From Pasteurellaceae bacterium (lineage in GTDB: Bacteria; Pseudomonadota; Gammaproteobacteria; Enterobacterales; Pasteurellaceae): a DNA stretch of 9,102 nucleotides. Positions 1 to 6,596 of this stretch are shown in pieces. The stretch spans positions 1 to 9,102 of the forward strand of contig CAAEJV010000011.1 of NCBI GenBank assembly GCA_900756155.1. The letters are read 5' to 3'. The notes below the pieces were generated by a model. The model ran no database searches and was not told the DNA's origin. It saw only the letters and a program-made list of their open reading frames with translations. Within the stretch, counting starts at the first letter, position 1, and each line of letters begins with the position of its first letter. The position numbers and the translations under genes were made by a program.

Positions 1-42
1 ACTATTGATTATCCTAACATCCCACCAGAAAATCCGATTTAA
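1..42 (+). CDS. Possible 3' end of an upstream plus-strand gene (partial)
   Basis: Reading from base 1 in frame 1 gives 13 codons, TIDYPNIPPENPI, followed by a TAA stop at 40-42. The Pro/Asn/Asp/Glu composition looks like a real protein C-terminus. The open frame continues off the left edge, so the gene would converge on the patatin-like gene at 130. Frame 2 is also open for about 60 bases, so this is not the only reading. I do not recognise the protein and thirteen residues cannot assign a function. Confidence 0.35.
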   Translation, partial: TIDYPNIPPENPI

Positions 43-96
43 ACACCAGTTGTTTTTAAACTATTAAGAAAGTAATTCCACTATATATTCCGAAGA

Positions 97-129
97 CCCA
101 TAATTTTTAACCACACTTTAATTATTGGG
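97..129. terminator. Weak imperfect hairpin next to the patatin-gene stop
   Basis: CCCATAATT (97-105) pairs with AATTATTGGG (120-129), with one bulged base and a loop of about 14 nt. It lies directly after the TAG stop of the minus-strand gene. There is no good T-run on either strand, so termination is uncertain. It is the only terminator-like structure I can see for that gene. The loop contains a one-mismatch uptake sequence. Confidence 0.25.
110..118 (-). other. Degenerate DNA uptake sequence (8/9)
   Basis: Plus strand reads ACCACACTT, which is AAGTGTGGT on the minus strand: one mismatch from the Haemophilus core AAGTGCGGT. It is preceded by an extra A and followed by an AT-rich tract (TAAAAATTAT), as in the extended uptake consensus. 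It begins about 12 nt past the patatin-gene stop. Confidence 0.4.
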
Positions 130-1494
130 CTATTGTAATGCTTTCAGTGCCTTATGATATTCTTTCGATTGTTCCAATAAAATCTTGGCCGCTTCACGCA
201 ATTTGTCCACATCTGATTGGGGTAAATAGAAAGATGTTCCGATATTAAGCACATCATTTTTTAACTGCCCATCAGGCAAATCTTTCAAACTTAAATTCAC
301 AAAATAAGCTTTAATTTTTGCACCTTTTTTATGTTTAGTGTAAGCATTCCATTGATCAGCAAATTTTTGTGAATATTTCACGGTAGATTCCGTTGTTTTA
401 TCAATCGGTACATTTATCACCGTGTTCACCACTTCTTTGATTCCTGGCACATCAGCAGACTTATCAATATGGCTCGATAGCTCACTTTGCGCATTGACGT
501 TTACCACGACAATATTGCGTAAATTGTAATTTTTCAGCTCTGCATACAATTTTTTGACAGTGAGTAAATTCGACATATCCAACAAGCTTGCCAAGCCCAA
601 ATTATCCGTTAAACCACCGTCAACCAAATGTAAATAAGGTTTTTCCTCATTATTTTGATAAGAAGCCGTACGTTTTTTCATGGTTTCAAAATTGTTTAGC
701 CACAAACGATTCCCTACTTTCATCTGTGTCAATAATTCTTTTTTACTCTCGGCTTGGCAAGCACCACCATGATTATTTTGTGTAATGGGTGAAAAAATTA
801 ATGGAACAGCACTGGATGCTGCCACAGCTCTTGCAATTTCGACATCATTTAAATCTACACAAAGCCAATCAAAGAAATCTTGAGTGAAAGAGACCTCCTG
901 TCCAGCGACCATGTCGGTGGCATTAATTACAGCAAAAGGTCCTTTACGTTGTTCAAGATCTGCAAATTTTTTTCCACGATATAAAGCAAGATTGAGCTGT
1001 TCCTGCAACAAATCGCTACGACCAAACTGTGGAGAAGTAAGCCGAGGCACATTACTCACCGAAAATACTTCATTGATGACTTTTTTCTGGAAATTCTTTT
1101 TCAAAAAAGAATTATTAAATTTAGGGATAATGTCCTGTCCTTCTAAAGCAAAATAGGCTGCTAATACTGAGCCGCCAGACACCCCATACACAATATCAAT
1201 ATTTTGCAATAAGGTGCTACCTTTCTCTGTTGGACGCACTGAGACATTTTGGAACTGCTCTAACACGCCATAACCTAAAGATGCCGCGCGAGAACCACCA
1301 CCTGAAAAAGTCATAATCACCAAATTTTCTTTTTGTAATGCCTGCTGCATCGCATTTTCTAAACGATATCCCTTTTGTGGATCTATTTTCTCAATCGTTT
1401 TAGTGGGATGATAAGTAATTGAATTGCACGCAGCAAGCAAAGCAATACTGCAAGCAAGTAAACTTGATTTGAAAGGAAAATGAGTAAATTTCAT
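130..1494 (-). CDS. Patatin-like phospholipase family lipoprotein
   Basis: A 454-aa predicted lipid acyl hydrolase with a Ser-Asp dyad. The N-terminus is a lipoprotein signal: charged start, hydrophobic run (about 11-22), then lipobox L20-A21-A22-C23. The residue after the lipidated Cys is Asn rather than Asp, which by the Lol +2 rule favours the outer membrane. Patatin motifs appear in order: glycine-rich oxyanion loop SGGGSRA (64-70), nucleophile elbow GVSGGS (104-109, Ser106), and DGG (292-294, Asp292) as the second catalytic residue. Besides Cys23 the only cysteines are Cys212 and Cys246, which could form a disulfide in the periplasm. Start: ATG at 1492-1494, with AAAGGA 8 nt upstream. 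It is a single gene, divergent from fbp. The family and localisation are well supported. The substrate (phospholipid, lysophospholipid or other lipid) is unknown. Confidence 0.88.
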   Translation of the reverse strand: MKFTHFPFKSSLLACSIALLAACNSITYHPTKTIEKIDPQKGYRLENAMQQALQKENLVIMTFSGGGSRAASLGYGVLEQFQNVSVRPTEKGSTLLQNIDIVYGVSGGSVLAAYFALEGQDIIPKFNNSFLKKNFQKKVINEVFSVSNVPRLTSPQFGRSDLLQEQLNLALYRGKKFADLEQRKGPFAVINATDMVAGQEVSFTQDFFDWLCVDLNDVEIARAVAASSAVPLIFSPITQNNHGGACQAESKKELLTQMKVGNRLWLNNFETMKKRTASYQNNEEKPYLHLVDGGLTDNLGLASLLDMSNLLTVKKLYAELKNYNLRNIVVVNVNAQSELSSHIDKSADVPGIKEVVNTVINVPIDKTTESTVKYSQKFADQWNAYTKHKKGAKIKAYFVNLSLKDLPDGQLKNDVLNIGTSFYLPQSDVDKLREAAKILLEQSKEYHKALKALQ

Positions 1495-1527
1495 AACAGT
1501 ATTCCTTTACTGTGACGTTATTTATCT

Positions 1528-1564
1528 ATTATATCTTTTTTAAAGGATATATACGTTTTGTCAA
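1528..1564 (-). promoter_or_regulatory. Candidate promoter region of the patatin-like gene
   Basis: On the minus strand a perfect TATAAT lies at 1533-1528, about 34 nt before the ATG. A perfect TTGACA lies at 1564-1559, but the gap between them is 25 bp, too long for one ordinary sigma-70 promoter. TATAAT may work with a poor -35, or TTGACA with a weaker -10 near TAAAAA. I have confidence in the region, not in the exact start site. Confidence 0.35.
1531..1550. promoter_or_regulatory. 20-bp near-perfect palindrome before the patatin-like gene (possible operator)
   Basis: ATATCTTTTTTAAAGGATAT pairs with itself along nine positions (eight Watson-Crick, one G-T), leaving a TT centre. It overlaps the candidate -10 of the patatin-like gene and lies between that -10 and an upstream TTGACA. 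This position suits a repressor operator, but it could also be chance in AT-rich DNA. I cannot match it to a known regulator. Confidence 0.3.
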
Positions 1565-1582
1565 GGCTTTGTATCAAAAATA

Positions 1583-1604
1583 AAATGTGACAAAGATCTC
1601 ATTC
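1583..1604 (+). promoter_or_regulatory. CRP (cAMP receptor protein)-like site upstream of fbp
   Basis: The core TGTGACAAAGATCTCA (1586-1601) has a perfect TGTGA left half-site, a 6-bp spacer, and TCTCA where TCACA is ideal. With its AAA and TTC flanks, 17 of 22 positions agree with the E. coli CRP consensus, which Haemophilus CRP is known to resemble closely. Its centre (1593.5) lies about 61 bp before the start site expected from the TATAAT at 1642-1647, a class I activator position. It could in principle also act on the divergent lipoprotein gene. Confidence 0.6.
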
Positions 1605-1612
1605 TTTACATT

Positions 1613-1626
1613 TTGATCTCAATCAA
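1613..1626 (+). promoter_or_regulatory. Perfect FNR-like box upstream of fbp
   Basis: TTGATCTCAATCAA matches TTGAT-N4-ATCAA at every defined position, and the arms extend to TTTTGAT/ATCAAAA. Its centre (1619.5) is 26 bp downstream of the CRP-like centre and about 35 bp before the start site implied by TATAAT at 1642-1647. It would then cover the -35 region, which points to repression under anaerobiosis. If the true start is near 1661, the box sits at -41.5, the classic activating position. Confidence 0.6.
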
Positions 1627-1641
1627 AAGTGCTAAATAACA

Positions 1642-1647
1642 TATAAT
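1642..1647 (+). promoter_or_regulatory. Predicted -10 element of the fbp promoter
   Basis: TATAAT, a perfect -10 hexamer, predicts transcription starting near 1654 and a leader of about 38 nt. The sequence 17 bp upstream (TCAATC) is a poor -35, as expected for an activator-dependent promoter, and it falls inside the FNR-like box. Confidence 0.45.
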
Positions 1648-1692
1648 AAAAGGGTCTATTATTTATTTAACAATTATAAAAAAGGAATAAAA

Positions 1693-2697
1693 ATGAAAAC
1701 ATTGAGTGAATTTATTGTTGAACGCCAAGCAGAGTACCCAAATGCAAAAGGGGAACTTAGTGGTATTTTGTCTTCTATTCGTTTATTAGCAAAAATCATT
1801 CATCGTGATATCAACAAAGCGGGTTTAACCAATATACTTGGCCAGTCTGGTGTCGAAAACGTACAAGGTGAAAGCCAAATGAAATTGGACTTATTCGCCC
1901 ATAACACCATGAATGCGGCCCTTATGTCGCGTGAAGAGGTAGCGGGTTTTGCTTCTGAGGAAGAAGAAAGCTTTATCGCTTTTGATACTGAACGTGCTCG
2001 CAATGCGAAATATATTATTTTGACCGATCCTCTTGATGGTTCATCCAATATTGATGTAAACGTTTCAGTTGGGACAATCTTCTCTATTTACCGTCGTGTT
2101 TCACCAATTGGCTCACCTGTTACTTTAGAAGACTTTATGCAACCGGGTAATAAACAAGTGGCTGCGGGTTACATAGTGTATGGTTCTTCTACCATGTTGG
2201 TTTATACTACTGGTCACGGTGTAAATGGTTTCACTTACGATCCATCTATCGGTACATTCTGTCTTTCTCATGAAAATATGCAAATGCCAAAAGAGGGCAA
2301 AATCTATTCCATCAACGAAGGACAATATCTCAAATTCCCACAAGGGGTAAAAAAATACATTAAATACTGCCAAGAGGAAGATAAAGCAACTAATCGCCCT
2401 TATGCGTCACGTTATATCGGTTCATTAGTGGCAGACTTCCACCGTAACTTATTAAAAGGCGGTATCTACATTTATCCAAGTGCAACTAACTATCCAAATG
2501 GTAAGCTTCGTTTGCTTTATGAAGGCAATCCAATGGCATTCTTAGCGGAACAAGCAGGCGGTATTGCCTCTGATGGTTACAATCGAATTTTAGATATTCA
2601 ACCAACTGAACTTCACCAACGTGTACCACTTTTCGTCGGTTCCGCAGAAATGGTGAAAAAAGCAGAAGAAATGATGAGAGAATTTAAAGAAGATTAA
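1693..2697 (+). CDS. fbp: Class I fructose-1,6-bisphosphatase
   Basis: A cytoplasmic enzyme of gluconeogenesis that hydrolyses fructose 1,6-bisphosphate to fructose 6-phosphate, using divalent metal. Its 334 aa match the usual bacterial class I length (E. coli about 332). Motifs in order: QGESQMKLDLFA (58-69); acidic metal-site cluster SEEEE (88-92); DPLDGSSN (112-119), binding metal and phosphate; RYIGSLVADFHRN (240-252); GGIYIYP (256-262); and the family signature KLRLLYEGNPMA (271-282) with Glu278. Start: ATG 1693 with AAGGA at 1682-1686. It is a single gene, with CRP-like and FNR-like sites upstream and a strong uptake-sequence terminator downstream. The CRP site suits a gluconeogenic gene. 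No truncation or missing catalytic residue is apparent. Confidence 0.97.
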   Translation: MKTLSEFIVERQAEYPNAKGELSGILSSIRLLAKIIHRDINKAGLTNILGQSGVENVQGESQMKLDLFAHNTMNAALMSREEVAGFASEEEESFIAFDTERARNAKYIILTDPLDGSSNIDVNVSVGTIFSIYRRVSPIGSPVTLEDFMQPGNKQVAAGYIVYGSSTMLVYTTGHGVNGFTYDPSIGTFCLSHENMQMPKEGKIYSINEGQYLKFPQGVKKYIKYCQEEDKATNRPYASRYIGSLVADFHRNLLKGGIYIYPSATNYPNGKLRLLYEGNPMAFLAEQAGGIASDGYNRILDIQPTELHQRVPLFVGSAEMVKKAEEMMREFKED

Positions 2698-2704
2698 ATT
2701 CCTA

Positions 2705-2713
2705 AAGTGCGGT
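2705..2713 (+). other. DNA uptake sequence (exact core)
   Basis: AAGTGCGGT on the plus strand, preceded by A and followed by CAATTTT. It forms the left arm of the fbp terminator stem. Confidence 0.92.
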
Positions 2714-2721
2714 CAATTTTG

Positions 2722-2730
2722 ACCGCACTT
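2722..2730 (-). other. DNA uptake sequence (exact core, inverted)
   Basis: ACCGCACTT on the plus strand, which is AAGTGCGGT on the minus strand. It forms the right arm of the fbp terminator, facing the copy at 2705-2713 across 8 bp. Confidence 0.92.
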
Positions 2731-2739
2731 TTTTTTAGC

Positions 2740-2773
2740 AAACAAAAAGGCGAACTATATCGTTCGCCTTTTT
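2740..2773 (-). terminator. lptG terminator, probably bidirectional
   Basis: AAAAAGGCGAAC (2744-2755) pairs with GTTCGCCTTTTT (2762-2773): a 12-bp stem with a 6-nt loop. On the minus strand the stem ends TTTTT and continues GTTT, giving a U-rich tract 3' of lptG. On the plus strand it also ends in five T, so it can back up the fbp terminator just upstream. Confidence 0.82.
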
Positions 2774-2788
2774 CATTTTTTGTATTAA

Positions 2789-3868
2789 TTAATCTCGTTT
2801 TCTTGCAAGTAGCCACCAAATAATCGCCATAAACAAGAGGCTTGGCATCAGCGCACCTAAAAAAGCTGGTGCATTAAATACCACGCTCATTTGTCCAAAA
2901 ATTTCATTGACGACATAGAACAAGAACCCAAAACAAATCCCCGTGACGATTCTCGCCCCTGCAGTGACACTACGTAATGAACCGAAGATAAAAGATAACG
3001 CAAGCATCATCATCACACCTACAGAAACCGGCTGTAAAATCTTACGCCAATAGGTTAATTCAAAACGGCGAGAATCCTGTCCTGTTTGTTTTAAGAACGC
3101 AATATATTCATACAAACCTGAAATGGATAATGATGTTGGACGTAATGAAACTGCGCCTAATTTATCTGGCGTTAAGCTCGTCGCCCAATCTTCTGTTAAA
3201 CGGTTTGTCGTGGTAATTTGCTCTTTTGATACCGCTGAATTATTCACTTGACGTAACTGCCATTGATTATTTTCTGCAGAATATTGTGCTTGATTCGCAT
3301 GCTTCAAATGAGTGAGATTACGTTGGTCATCAAAAGTATAAATATAAATATCTTCTAATTTCGCATCATCTTTAATTCGACGCACATAAACGAAATTATT
3401 ACCGTCTTTTGCCCATACACCATTTTTCACCGAAAGCATTGAACCACCGGAAAGTGCACGAGTACGCATATCACGGGCAAACTGTTCAGTTTGTGGAATC
3501 CCCCACTCACCAATAATCATGGTAAAAAGTACCAATGGAAGTGCCGTTTTCATGACGGCTAATCCAATTTTAAAGCGAGAAAAACCTGCGGATTGCATCA
3601 CCACTAATTCACTTCGGCTGGCTAAATTACCTAACGCAATTAAGGCTCCTAACAAGGCCGCCATTGGGAAAAAAGTTTCTACATCTTTTGGCATCGTTAA
3701 ACCTGTATAAGCCACAGCTTGCCAAATATCATAAGAGCCTTTACCTACGCTACGAAATTGCTCTACAAATTTGATGATTGCCGAAAGACCAACTAACGTA
3801 AATAGTGTAGCAAAAATTGCCCCTAAGATGCTTTTACCGATATAACGATCAAGAGTATTCATCAACAT
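2789..3868 (-). CDS. lptG: LPS export ABC transporter permease LptG
   Basis: An inner-membrane subunit of the LptB2FG transporter. LptB2FG extracts lipopolysaccharide (lipooligosaccharide in Haemophilus) from the inner membrane and passes it through LptC-LptA to LptDE. At 359 aa (E. coli 360) it has the family plan: three N-terminal membrane helices (about 12-33, 60-80, 102-122), a periplasmic beta-jellyroll region (about 135-265), and three C-terminal helices (about 276-296, 304-324, 334-354). Stretches close to E. coli LptG as I recall it include LDRYIGK (6-12), FFPMAALLGAL (66-76), RSELVVMQ (85-92), WAKDGNNFVY (152-161) and ALSFIFG (290-296). ATG 3868 is chosen because AAAAGGA lies 8 nt upstream. 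A second ATG at 3862 (MNTLDRYIG) is possible. It follows lptF by 5 nt and is probably cotranscribed and translationally coupled. Confidence 0.96.
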   Translation of the reverse strand: MLMNTLDRYIGKSILGAIFATLFTLVGLSAIIKFVEQFRSVGKGSYDIWQAVAYTGLTMPKDVETFFPMAALLGALIALGNLASRSELVVMQSAGFSRFKIGLAVMKTALPLVLFTMIIGEWGIPQTEQFARDMRTRALSGGSMLSVKNGVWAKDGNNFVYVRRIKDDAKLEDIYIYTFDDQRNLTHLKHANQAQYSAENNQWQLRQVNNSAVSKEQITTTNRLTEDWATSLTPDKLGAVSLRPTSLSISGLYEYIAFLKQTGQDSRRFELTYWRKILQPVSVGVMMMLALSFIFGSLRSVTAGARIVTGICFGFLFYVVNEIFGQMSVVFNAPAFLGALMPSLLFMAIIWWLLARKRD

Positions 3869-3870
3869 TG

Positions 3871-3882
3871 TTATTATCCTTT
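3871..3882 (-). promoter_or_regulatory. lptG ribosome-binding site inside the end of lptF
   Basis: On the minus strand the last lptF codons, AGA AAA GGA TAA TAA, contain the AAAAGGA Shine-Dalgarno for lptG, 8 nt before its ATG at 3868. Ribosomes finishing lptF stop on the lptG initiation region. This favours coupled, near-equal synthesis of two subunits that form a 1:1 heterodimer. Confidence 0.65.
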
Positions 3883-4965
3883 TCTGAATACACGACGGAA
3901 TTTATGCATAGCGGTGCTATCCCAACTATTCAGCACAATTCCTAAAATTAAAAAGGCGATATTTACCAACGGCATTAACAAACCTGCATCAAGCTTACCT
4001 GCGCCACCCGCAGATTTAAATGAGCTTTGTAATAAGAAGTAAATTAAATAAAGCAATAATGCCGGTAAGATTTTCGCAAAACGGCCTTGGCGAGGATTTA
4101 CTTTACTCATTGGTACAGCAATAAGCGCCATTAAAGGCACCGCTAAAATTAAAGTAATACGCCAATGCAATTCTGCTTTGGCTGCGGGACTTTTATCTTT
4201 CAATAATTGTTCAAAAGATAATTCAGCCGCTTCATCACTTTCTGTATTTGTCTCTTGATGACCTAAATACGCTTGGTAATCATCAAAATGTGTAATACGG
4301 AAATCAGGAAGTACCGAAGTCCCTTCGACACGCAAGGTATTTTGTAAATTTAGCACTTGATCGCCATTTGGTAACGCTTTTAACTCACCTTTTTCAGCGG
4401 TAACCACTGATGGCTTCGTTTGCCCTTTGGCTTTCATTTGGAAAAGATAAACATCACTGATTTGATTACCATTAATCTTATCAATGAATAAAACGAAATT
4501 ATTGTTACTTGTGGACATGAATTGACCCGAAGTCAACGCACCCATGGTGGGATTTGCTTTAGCATCTTCAACAATGGCTGCTTGTTTTTGAATCGCCCAT
4601 GGGGAAAGCCACAAAGCGTTATAAGCTGCCAAGCCCGCAGTGAGTAAAGAAAGAATTAACGCCACGCGAACTAGAATACGTTGGCCTACACCGCAGGCTC
4701 GCATAACGGTGATTTCACTTTCTGCGTAGAGTCGACCGAAAGTTAGCAAAATAGCGATAAACAAGCATAATGGCAACATTAATTGTGCCATTGTTGGCAT
4801 CCCTAATCCGAGTAGAGAGAACACAAGATCGGCAGGCACTTTACCATTTGCGGCTGAACCAAGCACGCGAACAAGCTGTTGGCTGAAGAAAATTAAAAGC
4901 AAAATAAACAAAATCGCAATTTGGCTTTTAAAGACTTCTTTTGTTAAATATCGGGTTAATATCAT
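3874..4965 (-). CDS. lptF: LPS export ABC transporter permease LptF
   Basis: The partner of LptG in the LPS-extracting LptB2FG complex of the inner membrane. Its 363 aa compare with 366 in E. coli. It has three N-terminal membrane helices (about 13-33, 48-78, 98-118), a periplasmic jellyroll (about 125-265), and three C-terminal helices (about 266-286, 297-317, 327-347). Hallmarks shared with E. coli LptF as I recall it: ESEITVM (82-88) in the cytoplasmic coupling region, KANPTMGAL (136-144), RITHFDDYQA (223-232), ELHWRITL (265-272) and VNPRQGR (289-295). Start: ATG 4965, preceded only by a poor purine tract (AGAAAAAAGA). The last codons carry the AAAAGGA that serves lptG, then tandem TAA TAA. 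The genes for LptB and the other Lpt proteins are not in this window. Confidence 0.96.
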   Translation of the reverse strand: MILTRYLTKEVFKSQIAILFILLLIFFSQQLVRVLGSAANGKVPADLVFSLLGLGMPTMAQLMLPLCLFIAILLTFGRLYAESEITVMRACGVGQRILVRVALILSLLTAGLAAYNALWLSPWAIQKQAAIVEDAKANPTMGALTSGQFMSTSNNNFVLFIDKINGNQISDVYLFQMKAKGQTKPSVVTAEKGELKALPNGDQVLNLQNTLRVEGTSVLPDFRITHFDDYQAYLGHQETNTESDEAAELSFEQLLKDKSPAAKAELHWRITLILAVPLMALIAVPMSKVNPRQGRFAKILPALLLYLIYFLLQSSFKSAGGAGKLDAGLLMPLVNIAFLILGIVLNSWDSTAMHKFRRVFRKG

Positions 4966-5069
4966 TCTTTTTTCTAACTAAAAAACACGGGAAACTGGCT
5001 AATTTAGATGCCGTATGATACCTTATTTTCACTGATTTAAATAGCAAATTAGCAACATAAGGAAATAAC
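4966..5069. promoter_or_regulatory. Divergent control region between lptF and pepA
   Basis: These 104 bp must hold both promoters. On the plus strand TATGAT (5014-5019) is a fair -10 for pepA, about 50 nt before its ATG, but I see no good -35. On the minus strand no hexamer pair is convincing for lptF. An inverted repeat, GCTAATTT (4998-5005) and AAATTAGC (5046-5053), flanks the pepA -10. AAGGAA precedes the pepA start. Confidence 0.4.
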
Positions 5070-6545
5070 ATGAAATATCAAGCAAACTCAACCGCACTTT
5101 CTCAATCAACCGATTGCCTTATTATCGGCATTTATGAGAACAACGAATTTACAAAAAGTTTCAATGAAATCGACCAAATCACAAAAGGCTACCTCTGTCA
5201 GTTAGCCCAAAGCCAAGATCTTTCAGGCAAAATTGGCCAAGCGACTCTGCTTCATTCGTTACCAAATCTTGCCGCTAAACGCGTGTTAGTCGCGGGTTGT
5301 GGCAAAAAAGGCGAAACGACTGAGCGCCAATTTAAACAAATCATCCAGCGTGTTACCCAAACATTAAAAGAGTTAAATATTCAGCAAGCAGTGAATAATT
5401 TAACGGATGTGGAAATTAAAGATCGCGATCTATTTTGGAATGTGCGTTTTACCGTTGAAACCATCGAACATAGTCTTTATCAATTCGACGAATTTAAAAG
5501 TAAAAAAGCGGATGCTATCTCACTTCAAGAAATCGTTTTTAATACCGATGACGCACAAGTTAAGCAAGCCATCGCAGAAGCACAAGCCATTGCAAATGGT
5601 GTAAAAGCTGCGCGTAATATCGCGAATATGCCGCCCAATATTTGTACCCCGGCTTATTTAGCTGAACAAGCTAAAAAATTAGCTGAAACATCAACCGCAC
5701 TTTCCCTCGATGTGATTGATGAAGAAGACATGACAAAACTTGGCATGAATGCGTATTTAGCTGTATCTCGCGGTTCACAAAACCCAGCTTATATGTCTAT
5801 TTTACATTTCAACAATGCGCCTGATAAAAACGCGAAACCAATCGTGTTAGTGGGTAAAGGTTTAACCTTTGATGCGGGCGGTATTTCTTTAAAACCAGCC
5901 GCAGATATGGATGAAATGAAATACGATATGTGCGGTGCAGCGTCTGTTTTCGGCACAATGAAAGCTATTGCAGAATTAAACCTGCCATTAAATGTTATCG
6001 GCGTATTAGCAGGTTGTGAAAACTTACCTGATGGCAATGCCTATCGTCCAGGTGATATTCTTACCACGATGAATGGTTTAACCGTAGAAGTGTTAAATAC
6101 AGATGCGGAAGGACGTTTAGTACTTTGTGATGCGCTCACCTATGTAGAACGTTTTGAACCGCAATATGTGATTGATGTCGCAACCCTAACAGGTGCTTGC
6201 GTGGTGGCGTTAGGTCAACATAACAGCGGCTTAGTTTCAACTGATGATGCCTTGGCTGAACAGTTATTACAAGCCGCACAACAAACTACCGATAAAGCTT
6301 GGCGTTTACCGTTGAGTGAAGAATATCAAGAGCAATTAAAATCTCCATTTGCTGATTTAGCCAATATTGGCGGTCGCTGGGGCGGTGCAATTACTGCGGG
6401 GGCATTCATCTCTAACTTTACGAAAAAATATACTTGGGCGCATTTAGATATTGCGGGGACAGCTTGGCTTCAAGGCGCCAATAAAGGTGCAACAGGTCGT
6501 CCAGTATCTTTATTAACGCAATTCTTAATTAACCAAACTAAATAA
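5070..6545 (+). CDS. pepA: Leucyl aminopeptidase (aminopeptidase A, family M17)
   Basis: A cytosolic two-metal exopeptidase that removes N-terminal residues (Leu preferred) from peptides; the family is normally hexameric. At 491 aa (E. coli 503) it has the variable N-terminal domain (about 1-160) and the catalytic domain (about 165-491). Catalytic residues are all present: Lys263, Asp268 and Lys275 in VGKGLTFDAGGISLKP, Asp286 in KYDMCGA, and Asp345, Glu347 and Arg349 in the family signature NTDAEGRL (343-350). These are offset by 7 from the E. coli numbering I recall. Start: ATG 5070 with AAGGAA about 6 nt upstream. It diverges from lptF and ends in its own terminator. In E. coli PepA also binds DNA (cer recombination, carAB); I cannot tell whether this one does. 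Two uptake sequences lie in its coding region. Confidence 0.97.
   Translation: MKYQANSTALSQSTDCLIIGIYENNEFTKSFNEIDQITKGYLCQLAQSQDLSGKIGQATLLHSLPNLAAKRVLVAGCGKKGETTERQFKQIIQRVTQTLKELNIQQAVNNLTDVEIKDRDLFWNVRFTVETIEHSLYQFDEFKSKKADAISLQEIVFNTDDAQVKQAIAEAQAIANGVKAARNIANMPPNICTPAYLAEQAKKLAETSTALSLDVIDEEDMTKLGMNAYLAVSRGSQNPAYMSILHFNNAPDKNAKPIVLVGKGLTFDAGGISLKPAADMDEMKYDMCGAASVFGTMKAIAELNLPLNVIGVLAGCENLPDGNAYRPGDILTTMNGLTVEVLNTDAEGRLVLCDALTYVERFEPQYVIDVATLTGACVVALGQHNSGLVSTDDALAEQLLQAAQQTTDKAWRLPLSEEYQEQLKSPFADLANIGGRWGGAITAGAFISNFTKKYTWAHLDIAGTAWLQGANKGATGRPVSLLTQFLINQTK
5091..5099 (-). other. DNA uptake sequence (exact core) in pepA
   Basis: ACCGCACTT on the plus strand. It encodes Thr-Ala-Leu within STALS (PepA 7-11), in the poorly conserved N-terminal domain. 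Confidence 0.9.
5694..5702 (-). other. DNA uptake sequence (exact core) in pepA, second copy
   Basis: ACCGCACTT on the plus strand, again read as Thr-Ala-Leu, within STALS (PepA 208-212). The 14 bases TCAACCGCACTTTC (5691-5704) are identical to 5088-5101. Confidence 0.9.
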
Positions 6546-6553
6546 TTAATACA

Positions 6554-6585
6554 TAGGGCTAACATTACGTTAGCCCTAAATTTTT
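6554..6585 (+). terminator. pepA terminator
   Basis: TAGGGCTAAC (6554-6563) pairs with GTTAGCCCTA (6569-6578): a 10-bp perfect stem with a 5-nt loop, followed by AA and TTTTT (6581-6585). It lies 8 nt after the pepA stop. On the minus strand the flank is AT-rich but not a T-run, so termination of the converging gene is less certain. Confidence 0.85.
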
Positions 6586-6596
6586 CTAAAAATCTG

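Larger units (their letters stand above)
2704..2736 (+). terminator. fbp terminator built from an inverted pair of uptake sequences
   Basis: AAAGTGCGGTC (2704-2714) pairs with GACCGCACTTT (2721-2731): an 11-bp stem, extendable to 13 bp through the AA/TT in the loop. It is followed by a run of eight T (2729-2736). It starts 6 nt after the fbp stop and has the full form of a Rho-independent terminator. Confidence 0.9.

Noticed and set aside
884..1156. 90-codon open frame antisense to the patatin-like gene
   Set aside because: It lies wholly opposite a gene with intact catalytic motifs and shows no recognisable domain or independent support. The same applies to antisense frames over fbp (1800-2048, 2125-2373), lptG (3519-3710), pepA (5789-6037) and ytfE (7903-8097, 8101-8349).
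1511..1526. TGTGACGTTATTTATC as a CRP site for the patatin-like gene
   Set aside because: Only the TGTGA half-site matches; the other half (TTATC) does not resemble TCACA.
1627..1635. AAGTGCTAA as an uptake sequence
   Set aside because: It matches only the first six bases of AAGTGCGGT. AAGTGCACG at 3452-3460, within lptG, was rejected for the same reason.
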